Shown here: positions 53,681 to 59,981 of the stretch, one piece after another
Layout: every line of letters begins with the position of its first letter
Numbering within the stretch: position 1 is the first letter of the stretch
Origin: RGIG1918 sp964570895
GTDB taxonomy: Bacteria > Cyanobacteriota > Vampirovibrionia > Gastranaerophilales > Gastranaerophilaceae
Direction: 5' to 3'
Length of the DNA stretch: 64,000 nucleotides
Assembly: GCA_964570895.1 (NCBI GenBank)
Contig: CAZMZD010000001.1
Coordinates: forward strand, 186,001 to 250,000
Made by a program: the position numbers and the translations under genes
Notes under the pieces: generated by a model
Told to the model about the DNA's origin: nothing
Seen by the model: only the letters and a program-made list of their open reading frames with translations
Database searches by the model: none

Positions 53681-54664
53681 TTATTTTGCTAATTCTAATT
53701 TTTTATTCTCGATTGTCTTCATCCAATCTTGATTGTTTAAATACCAATCAATAGTAAGCTTTATACCTTCTTCAAAGGTGATTGAAGGCGCCCAACCAAG
53801 CTCTGATGTAATTTTATCGTTCGATATAGCATAACGCCTGTCATGCCCCAATCTGTCTTCGACATATCTTATAGAGCTTTCATCACGCCCCATAGCATCT
53901 AAAATTAAGTGCGTAATTTCAAGGTTGGTTTTTTCATTATGCCCGCCAATGTTATACACTTCGCCGACTTTCCCTTTATGCAAAACCGTGTCAATCGCTT
54001 CGCAATGGTCATAAACATACAACCAATCGCGAACATTTAAGCCATCTCCATAAACAGGCACTTTTTCACCCTTTAAAAGTTGCGAAATAAAAAATGGAAT
54101 AAGCTTTTCAGGATATTGATAAGGTCCATAATTGTTTGAGCAACGAGTGTTTAAAGTTGGCAATTTATATGTTTCAAAATACGCGCGAACAAGCATATCG
54201 GCGCTCGCTTTTGAAGCAGAATACGGGCTGTTTGGCGCAAGCGGCGTTGTTTCGTAAAAATACCCCGTTTTGCCAAGCGTTCCGTAAACTTCGTCAGTCG
54301 AAACCTGTAAAAATCTTTCAACCCCTAATTCTTTAGAGGCTTGAAGCAGGTTAAGAGTTCCTTGAACATTGGTTTCCACAAAAATTTCAGGGTGTTTAAT
54401 TGAATTATCCACATGTGATTCTGCCGCAAAATTCACAACGCAATCAACTTCTGAAACAAGCTCTCTTGCAAGCTCCCTGTCGCATATATTCCCGTGGATA
54501 AATGTGTGATTTTTGTTATCTTTTAAATCATTCAGATTGTCTAAATTTCCGCAATATGTGAGCGCGTCAAGATTTATAATTTTGTAATCGGGGTGTTTTT
54601 TCAACACGTGCCTAACAAAGCAACTCCCAATAAACCCCGCACCGCCTGTAACTAATAACTTCAT
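53681..54664 (-). CDS. rfbB: dTDP-glucose 4,6-dehydratase
   Basis: Converts dTDP-glucose to dTDP-4-keto-6-deoxyglucose. Short-chain dehydrogenase fold of 327 residues: NAD-binding GGAGFIGS at 7-14, STDEVYG near 120-126, and YSASK near 150-154. I use ATG 54664, which has AGAGG in front and matches the usual N-terminus (MKLLVTGGAGFIGS); an in-frame ATG 57 bp further up would add a non-conserved stretch. Confidence 0.95.
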   Translation of the reverse strand: MKLLVTGGAGFIGSCFVRHVLKKHPDYKIINLDALTYCGNLDNLNDLKDNKNHTFIHGNICDRELARELVSEVDCVVNFAAESHVDNSIKHPEIFVETNVQGTLNLLQASKELGVERFLQVSTDEVYGTLGKTGYFYETTPLAPNSPYSASKASADMLVRAYFETYKLPTLNTRCSNNYGPYQYPEKLIPFFISQLLKGEKVPVYGDGLNVRDWLYVYDHCEAIDTVLHKGKVGEVYNIGGHNEKTNLEITHLILDAMGRDESSIRYVEDRLGHDRRYAISNDKITSELGWAPSITFEEGIKLTIDWYLNNQDWMKTIENKKLELAK

Positions 54665-54769
54665 CACTATACCTCTTAACGTTTCAAGCCTTATTATTGC
54701 ATAAAACCGATAAGACGACAAGACAGTGCAAAATCAATAAATGTGGCACTTTTCCTTTAAAGGGTAGTT

Positions 54770-55321
54770 CTACCCCGCGAAATCAATTTCGCATAATTTT
54801 TTCTGATTTTTATCTTTTTCAGATAAAATAGGCTCGAAATCAATTTCCCAATCGATGTTTATGTCTTTATCACACCACAAAACGCCCCTATCCGCCGCAG
54901 GGTTATACTCGCCTGAAGCTTTATACAAAAGCTCTGCCTCGTCAGAGAGCACAACAAAACCATGTGCAAACCCTTCTGGAATAAAAAGCATACGTTTATT
55001 TTCTTCAGATAATTCAACTTTAAGATATTTTTTAAATGTTTTAGAATTTGGCCTTAAATCAACCGCCACATCATAAATTCTTCCTTTAGAACAACGAACA
55101 AGCTTTGCTTGAGAATAAGGATGTTCTTGATAATGCAGGCCTCTTAAAACATGCGCCGATGATTTTGAATGGTTATCTTGATTAAATTCAACCGTTATTC
55201 CGTTATTAAAAAAATCAGACTTTTTATAACTCTCCATAAAAAAACCGCGATTATCGCCGTAAACAACAGGGTCAACAATAATAAGCCCTTCAATATCAGT
55301 GTTAGTAAATTTAAAACCCAT
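54770..55321 (-). CDS. rfbC: dTDP-4-dehydrorhamnose 3,5-epimerase
   Basis: Double epimerase of the dTDP-rhamnose pathway; cupin fold. About 183 residues from ATG 55321: DNRGFFMESYKKSDF, FNQDNHSKSSAHVLRGLHYQ (catalytic His region), LVRCSKGRIYDVAVDLR and IPEGFAHGFVVLSD. The in-frame ATG at 55396 is rejected because the added part overlaps a terminator hairpin and lies outside the family fold. 105 bp separate it from rfbB. Confidence 0.94.
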   Translation of the reverse strand: MGFKFTNTDIEGLIIVDPVVYGDNRGFFMESYKKSDFFNNGITVEFNQDNHSKSSAHVLRGLHYQEHPYSQAKLVRCSKGRIYDVAVDLRPNSKTFKKYLKVELSEENKRMLFIPEGFAHGFVVLSDEAELLYKASGEYNPAADRGVLWCDKDINIDWEIDFEPILSEKDKNQKKLCEIDFAG

Positions 55322-55381
55322 AAAAAACCCGCCAAAAATATATCCGCAAATAATTATATTCCGTGCAGGAATAATTTGCAA

Positions 55382-55410
55382 ATAAAAAAGGCTCAAATTA
55401 ATTGAGCCTA
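55382..55410 (-). terminator. Terminator of the 161-residue coiled-coil gene
   Basis: Minus strand: stem AGGCTCAA/TTGAGCCT (55389-55396 with 55402-55409) followed by a T-run; about 45 bp after the stop codon. Confidence 0.8.
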
Positions 55411-55452
55411 AATCTTTTCCATTCCCTATCCATATTAAAACTTACTTAACCA

Positions 55453-55938
55453 TTATTTCAATTCAATTTTGCCTTCGTCAATGCTGTTTGAAATTGCTTC
55501 TTTATATTGGTCATATTCAGCTTTTGCTGCTTCAAGTTGAGTGTTGATATCTTCTTGTTGCATTTCTAAATAATTTTCTTTTCTTTCAGCTTCTTTTGTT
55601 TGTTGTTGTTCAAGTCTTGTGAATAATGATTCATAATATTGTTGTTCAGTTTTTTGTTGTTGTTGATATTCAGTGATTTGTTGATTTATCTGATTTTGAA
55701 CATTGCTGTTGCTGCTTGCGTTTGTTGCTTGTCTTGATAAGTCATTGATAATATTGTTGTATTTAGTATCAATGTTAGACAAAACTTGTTGTTTGTTAGT
55801 TGAAAGCATTTCAGATTGATATGATTTTAAACTTTGAAAGGATTGAAGTTCAGACTGGATTTGCATCAAACGATAATTCAGACTTTGTCTTCTAGCCTTT
55901 AATGTTTTCTTTCTGATTGAGTATGTTACCCAGCCCAT
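55453..55938 (-). CDS. Glutamine-rich coiled-coil protein (161 aa), hypothetical
   Basis: Unrecognised soluble protein. After a basic N-terminus (SIRKKTLKARRQSLNYRL) it is one long helix with many Gln (about 90-130 is Q/E-rich). No signal peptide. GAGG precedes the ATG, and it has its own terminator. Its promoter region shares a 35-bp module at identical distance from ATG with the 67-residue gene at 10257-10460, which suggests a common regulator or sigma factor. Confidence 0.68.
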   Translation of the reverse strand: MGWVTYSIRKKTLKARRQSLNYRLMQIQSELQSFQSLKSYQSEMLSTNKQQVLSNIDTKYNNIINDLSRQATNASSNSNVQNQINQQITEYQQQQKTEQQYYESLFTRLEQQQTKEAERKENYLEMQQEDINTQLEAAKAEYDQYKEAISNSIDEGKIELK

Positions 55939-55964
55939 CTTTAGTACCTCGTGTTGTGTTCTCT

Positions 55965-55999
55965 CTCATTAATAAAAAATTTTTGCCCAAAAAAATTGC
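55965..55999 (-). promoter_or_regulatory. Shared promoter module, copy B
   Basis: Minus strand: GCAATTTT, 6 bp, CAAAAAT, 2 bp, TTTATTAATGAG, then 26 bp to the ATG at 55938. Block order, spacing and distance are identical to copy A at 10487-10521. Confidence 0.6.
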
Positions 56000-56088
56000 C
56001 TTTTTATTTCCTTTTTGTTAACTTTTGTTAAGATGATTATAATTTGTGTTAAAATTAAAGAGTTAAAAGAAAATCAAAAGAGGTTCAA

Positions 56089-56613
56089 ATGTCAAAGATA
56101 ATAGGGCTTTCAGGCAAACAATATTCAGGAAAAGACACTGTTGCAAAAATCTTACTTGAAGCATTTACAGATTTTAAAAGAATAGGAATTGGCGACGCAA
56201 TCAAGATTGAATACGGCAAAAAACATGGCTTAACCTTCGAAGAAATAGAAAAAAATAAACATTTATACAGAGAAGACCTCATCGCGCTTGGCAATTGGGG
56301 GAGAAATATCCATCCCGATTATTGGCTCAAAACAATAATTAATATGGAAGGAAATTTAATTGTTCCGGATTTACGAGTGGTTCACGAAGCGCAAGTTTTG
56401 GCTTCAAGCGGAGCATATCTTATAAGAGTTGATGCCACGGAAGAAGCAAGAGCAAAAAGAGGGACGATTGTTAGCGGAAACGACGACACGGAAACCGCGC
56501 TTGATAATTATAAAGATTGGAACTATATAATTCAAAACAACGGAACATACGAAGAGCTTACTATAAGCGCGAAAAACCTTATTACAGATTTATATCAATG
56601 GATAAATTTGTAA
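56089..56613 (+). CDS. P-loop deoxynucleoside-monophosphate-kinase-like protein
   Basis: 174 residues with a P-loop GKQYSGKDT at 9-17 and an adenylate-kinase-like layout; WGRNIHPDYWLKTI and VPDLRVVHEAQVL resemble dNMP kinases such as that of phage T4, and the Asp after the P-loop Lys is as in that family. DATEEARAKRG fits the lid region. It could phosphorylate a nucleoside monophosphate, but an alternative small-molecule kinase is possible. AGAGG before the ATG; free-standing. Confidence 0.7.
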   Translation: MSKIIGLSGKQYSGKDTVAKILLEAFTDFKRIGIGDAIKIEYGKKHGLTFEEIEKNKHLYREDLIALGNWGRNIHPDYWLKTIINMEGNLIVPDLRVVHEAQVLASSGAYLIRVDATEEARAKRGTIVSGNDDTETALDNYKDWNYIIQNNGTYEELTISAKNLITDLYQWINL

Positions 56614-56703
56614 ATTAATTTTAATATTTCTTAACAAAAGAGCAACTTTTTTGCTTGAGGTGGTTATAGATAATGTGCAAGCAATTAAGAAAGGAAATAG
56701 GGA

Positions 56704-57114
56704 ATGAATATTTCAAAAATCAACATGGGTATGGCTAATGTTAACTTCGCAGCAAACGCAGAAAACAAAAAAGCTCCTTTAATGTATGAACCAAAAATCG
56801 ATGAACAACCAAAAGCTGGTTATCATTGGGAACATGATATCGATGTAGACCGTTACTATGCTGTTAAAGACGGTTTTAAACTAGATGAAAAAGGCAATGC
56901 TGTTAGCGACACAATTAAACCAACTGCAGAAAACTTCGCAGCTTATGCCCAAATTCAAAAAGCAGAACAAGCTAAATTAATGTATGAACCAAAATATGGC
57001 GAAGAACCAAAAGAAGGTTTCCATTGGGAACATGATATCGATGCAGACCGTTTCTATGCTGTAAAAGACGGTTTTACACTAGATGACAAAGGCAGAGCAG
57101 TTGAATGCGAATAA
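56704..57114 (+). CDS. Small protein of two 42-residue repeats, hypothetical
   Basis: 136 residues: a 25-residue N-terminus (NVNFAANAE, Phe at residue 15) and two copies of a 42-residue unit at 26-67 and 92-133, sharing LMYEPK, P-K-x-G-x-HWEHDID, DR-x-YAVKDGF and LD-x-KG. A 24-residue helical linker lies between. No signal peptide or membrane segment. Strong purine-rich Shine-Dalgarno and a good terminator suggest high expression. Function unknown. Confidence 0.75.
   Translation: MNISKINMGMANVNFAANAENKKAPLMYEPKIDEQPKAGYHWEHDIDVDRYYAVKDGFKLDEKGNAVSDTIKPTAENFAAYAQIQKAEQAKLMYEPKYGEEPKEGFHWEHDIDADRFYAVKDGFTLDDKGRAVECE
56779..57102 (+). repeat. Internal duplication in the 136-residue protein
   Basis: Unit 1 is 56779-56904 and unit 2 is 56977-57102, 198 bp apart. 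About 30 of 42 residues are identical, including HWEHDID, YAVKDGF and LMYEPK. Confidence 0.9.
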
Positions 57115-57135
57115 TAATTTAAAAAAATAACTAAA

Positions 57136-57165
57136 AAGGCGAAGTTTTTGACTTCGTCTTTTTTA
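57136..57165 (+). terminator. Rho-independent terminator after the repeat-protein gene
   Basis: Stem GGCGAAGT/ACTTCGTC (57138-57158, one G-T pair) followed by six T. Confidence 0.82.
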
Positions 57166-57246
57166 TTGAAAAATATAGTATTAATTGATTAAAAATCATT
57201 TTTGTTATAAATTAAGGTCATACAGTTGTATAAAAAGGAGTTAAAC

Positions 57247-58209
57247 ATGACTGAAAGAAAATTAGTAGGAACACAAGAAATGTTCAAAAAAGCGCTTGAA
57301 GGAAAGTATGCAATCGGCGCATACAATGTTAACAACATGGAAATTCTCCAAGCAATTGCAGAAGCAGCAGAAGAAACTCGTTCACCAATCATTTTGCAAG
57401 TTTCAGCCGGCGCCAGAAAATATGCTAACCAAACATACTTAATTAAACTTGTTGAAGCAGCTCTTGCTACTACAACAGTGCCTATCGCTCTTCACTTAGA
57501 CCACGGTGCAGACTTTGAAATTTGTAAAGCTTGTATCGACGGCGGTTTCTCATCAGTTATGATTGATGGCTCAAGATTTCCATTTGAAGAAAACGTTGCG
57601 CTTACTAAAAAAGTTGTTGAATACGCTCACGAAAGAGGCGTTTCAGTTGAAGCTGAGCTTGGTAAATTAGCCGGTGTTGAAGATGATGTAAATGTTGACG
57701 CTAAAGACGCAAAATACACAAACGTTAAAGAAGCTGTTGAATTTGTTAAACAAACAGGTTGCGATTCATTAGCAATTGCAATCGGCACATCACACGGTGC
57801 ATACAAATTCTCTGGCGAAGCTAAACTTGATTTCGACAGATTAAAAGAAATTAAAGACGCATTAAAAGAAGCTGGTTTTGGCGATTACCCAATCGTTCTT
57901 CACGGTTCTTCTTCAGTTCCTGCTGAATTCGTTGCTAAATGTAATAAATTCGGCGGCAAACTTCCAAACGCACAAGGCGTTCCTGAAGATATGTTAAACT
58001 ACGCTTCAAAACACGGCGTTGCAAAAATCAACATCGATACAGACTTAAGACTTGCAATGACATCTACAATCAGAGAATTCTTCATTGAACACCCTGAAAA
58101 ATTCGACCCACGCGAATATATGGGACCGGGAAGAACAGCCGTTAAAGAAATGGTTAAACACAAAATGATTGATGTATTAGGTACAGCAGGTCACGCAGAC
58201 GACAAATAA
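57247..58209 (+). CDS. fba: Class II fructose-bisphosphate aldolase
   Basis: Glycolytic zinc enzyme splitting fructose-1,6-bisphosphate. 320 residues from ATG 57247, chosen over TTG 57226 because AAGGAG sits 7 bp before it. Zinc and active-site motifs: HLDHGAD at 83-89, VEAELGKLAGVEDD, GTSHGAYKF, and LHGSSSVP. Codon use looks that of a highly expressed gene. A terminator follows directly, then the repeat island. Confidence 0.95.
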   Translation: MTERKLVGTQEMFKKALEGKYAIGAYNVNNMEILQAIAEAAEETRSPIILQVSAGARKYANQTYLIKLVEAALATTTVPIALHLDHGADFEICKACIDGGFSSVMIDGSRFPFEENVALTKKVVEYAHERGVSVEAELGKLAGVEDDVNVDAKDAKYTNVKEAVEFVKQTGCDSLAIAIGTSHGAYKFSGEAKLDFDRLKEIKDALKEAGFGDYPIVLHGSSSVPAEFVAKCNKFGGKLPNAQGVPEDMLNYASKHGVAKINIDTDLRLAMTSTIREFFIEHPEKFDPREYMGPGRTAVKEMVKHKMIDVLGTAGHADDK

Positions 58210-58229
58210 GCAATAGCTTAATATATTTG

Positions 58230-58258
58230 AAGGCGGGAAGCAATTCTCGCCTTTTTTA
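58230..58258 (+). terminator. Rho-independent terminator of fba
   Basis: Stem GGCGGGAA/TTCTCGCC (58232-58251) with one G-T pair, followed by TTTTTT. Confidence 0.85.
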
Positions 58259-58287
58259 ATGCAAAATCCACAATTCTGCATAACAAC

Positions 58288-58327
58288 GTAGGGTGCGTTT
58301 ATATGCACCGCTCCGCTATTCAGAGCC
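58288..58327 (+). repeat. 40-bp boundary repeat of the repeat island, left copy
   Basis: Direct-repeat partner of 58899-58938 (34 of 40 positions identical). Contains the palindrome GGTGCGT-N4-ATGCACC at 58292-58309. Confidence 0.8.
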
Positions 58328-58331
58328 GTAG

Positions 58332-58348
58332 GTCAGGCACTGCCTGAC
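58332..58348. repeat. Palindrome GTCAGGC-N3-GCCTGAC
   Basis: Perfect 7-bp stem preceded by CCGTAG; the related CCGTAGG-TTGGGCA palindrome lies at 58857-58881. Confidence 0.75.
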
Positions 58349-58362
58349 AAACAACTATAAAC

Positions 58363-58554
58363 CGTCACCCTGAACTTGCCTCCTTTTGCCGAAATCTATT
58401 GATTTTGTGCAAAATGGGTCCTCTTGGAGTGGTTTCAGCATCTTGCCAAATAATGAAACTCAACATTGTTTGTCGCGTCTCAGAGTTAATAAGATCCTGA
58501 AATAAATTCAGGATGACAGATTAAATATTTTAGTTATAACGCAAAAAATAAATA
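58363..58554 (+). repeat. 192-bp tandem repeat, copy 1
   Basis: Nearly identical to copy 2 (I see only CC/TG at 58368-58369). It contains a left half-hairpin interrupted by a 54-bp insert (58379-58432) and a right hairpin ATCCTGAA-N5-TTCAGGAT at 58494-58514. Confidence 0.92.
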
Positions 58555-58746
58555 CGTCATGCTGAACTTGCCTCCTTTTGCCGAAATCTATTGATTTTGT
58601 GCAAAATGGGTCCTCTTGGAGTGGTTTCAGCATCTTGCCAAATAATGAAACTCAACATTGTTTGTCGCGTCTCAGAGTTAATAAGATCCTGAAATAAATT
58701 CAGGATGACAGATTAAATATTTTAGTTATAACGCAAAAAATAAATA
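58555..58746 (+). repeat. 192-bp tandem repeat, copy 2
   Basis: Directly follows copy 1, with the same 54-bp insert and the same right hairpin (58686-58706). The near identity shows a recent duplication. Confidence 0.92.
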
Positions 58747-58773
58747 CGTCATGCTGAACTTGTTTCAGCATCT
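58747..58773 (+). repeat. Third, truncated repeat copy without the 54-bp insert
   Basis: Starts like copies 1 and 2 but reads TGCTGAA-CTTGT-TTCAGCA (58752-58770), an intact hairpin. It shows the state before the 54-bp insertion. Confidence 0.85.
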
Positions 58774-58822
58774 GACCGGCCAAAGAAACTTAACATTTAT
58801 TTGTTGTGTTTCAAAGCTGCAG

Positions 58823-58881
58823 GGTGCGTTTATACGCACCTAAAATATAATAAAAGCCGTAGGTTGGGCATACTTGCCCAA
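58823..58881. repeat. Two further palindromes of the island
   Basis: GGTGCGT-N4-ACGCACC at 58823-58840 and TTGGGCA-N4-TGCCCAA at 58864-58881. Same families as the palindromes at 58292-58309 and 58332-58348. The full stretch 58259-58958 contains no gene that I can support. Confidence 0.75.
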
Positions 58882-58898
58882 CAACATAATTTTAGCCC

Positions 58899-58938
58899 GT
58901 AGAGCGCATTAATACGCACCGCTCCGCTACTCAGAGCC
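58899..58938 (+). repeat. 40-bp boundary repeat of the repeat island, right copy
   Basis: Direct-repeat partner of 58288-58327; both end in CACCGCTCCGCTA-Y-TCAGAGCC. Confidence 0.8.
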
Positions 58939-58958
58939 AAAACAACAAACCATCAAAA

Positions 58959-59927
58959 TCAGTATCTAACAATCCCCGCTTCGCGCTCTTTAATTGCAAT
59001 TTTTGTCGAAACACCAAGCGCAATACCTGAAATTATATATGTTGCAAGCGCAAAACCATAATTTTTCGCAAGCGTTTTTATCGCAGGAGATTTTCCAAGT
59101 GCACTTTTTGCAGCCTTAATTCCGCGCCCAGACGCCATAGCCTCTTCAATAATTGTGGGTAAAAACGCCATAAAACCAAGCACCCCACCATATTTTTTGA
59201 AGAAACTTGGTTTGCCGTCTTTTTTATCAGGCACAAGTTGTGAAGCAAACAAAATCGCAGTTGGCGCGTATGGTGCAATCATTCTTGAGCTTTGCAAAAG
59301 CTTTGTAAGCGGTTTTTTAGCGTTCACGGCGTGCCCCAATTCATGTAAAATCAAAGAAGGCTTGCTATCAGGCGCCACGGCGAGCTTTTTTATGTCCATG
59401 TAAAAAGCATTTTGCCCACGCGCAACCTCATCCAACATACCACCCACGCCATATTTTGCGCCAATTTTTCCCATATTTTTTGGCGTAATATATTCAATTG
59501 CGACATCAAGCCCATTTTTATTTTTCATGCCCTCTGCCATTTTTTTAACAGTCGCGCCATCTGCAAATTCTTTTCCGGCAGAGAGCTTATAGGCGCATAT
59601 TTGAGAGAGCTTTTGCAAGCCGGACGACACAAGCTGCAAAATACCAAGGCTTGTAAGGGAGCCGACAGGATTTTTTTCCATTTCGGATTTTTCATTGGTA
59701 TCATCACCAAAAGAGCCGTCTTGAGGCGAATATCCGCCGTGCGGAGGGTAATTATACGGCCGATAGTTATTATTTGAAGGGTTTGTATAATTAAAAGTGT
59801 CAGGCAAATTTTGAGCAAAAGAAGGGTTTGAGGCAAAATTAGAATAGGCAAATTGCCCACCCGCAGGCATTTTTGAACCCTTAAAGTGAGCATGAAAATT
59901 TTTAGTATTTAACCCTTCACACTTCAT
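58959..59927 (-). CDS. Putative membrane metallopeptidase with HELGH motif
   Basis: 322 residues. N-terminus with FHAHFKGSK (Phe15-Lys16-Gly17), a Pro/Asn/Tyr-rich low-complexity stretch (about 30-80), then a fold with the zinc-type motif HELGH at 195-199 (SLILHELGHAVN). A possible third ligand is Glu261 or Glu262 in LPTIIEEAMASGRG. Hydrophobic segments at about 216-232, 248-262 and 290-310. HExxH followed by Glu around 60 residues later fits gluzincin-type peptidases. No known family recognised. No Shine-Dalgarno: TGT-TTTAAT ends 6 bp before the ATG. Confidence 0.72.
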   Translation of the reverse strand: MKCEGLNTKNFHAHFKGSKMPAGGQFAYSNFASNPSFAQNLPDTFNYTNPSNNNYRPYNYPPHGGYSPQDGSFGDDTNEKSEMEKNPVGSLTSLGILQLVSSGLQKLSQICAYKLSAGKEFADGATVKKMAEGMKNKNGLDVAIEYITPKNMGKIGAKYGVGGMLDEVARGQNAFYMDIKKLAVAPDSKPSLILHELGHAVNAKKPLTKLLQSSRMIAPYAPTAILFASQLVPDKKDGKPSFFKKYGGVLGFMAFLPTIIEEAMASGRGIKAAKSALGKSPAIKTLAKNYGFALATYIISGIALGVSTKIAIKEREAGIVRY

Positions 59928-59933
59928 ACGTTA

Positions 59934-59942
59934 ATTAAAACA
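59934..59942 (-). promoter_or_regulatory. Extended -10 promoter of the HELGH gene, probably leaderless
   Basis: Minus strand: TG-T-TTTAAT, six bases, ATG at 59927; the same six bases (TAACGT) separate the pyrH -10 from its ATG. Confidence 0.45.
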
Positions 59943-59981
59943 TAATCGGCTGAAAAATTGCGTTAAATTCTTATGTTTTTA

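Noticed and set aside
54665..54721. N-terminal extension of RfbB by 19 residues
   Set aside because: Family proteins start at MKLLVTGGAGFIGS, and AGAGG lies just before that ATG.
55322..55396. N-terminal extension of RfbC by 25 residues
   Set aside because: The extra part overlaps the terminator hairpin of the upstream gene and is outside the cupin fold.
58363..58773. CRISPR array
   Set aside because: Units of 192 bp are tandem and nearly identical throughout, with no short repeat alternating with unique spacers, and no cas gene nearby.
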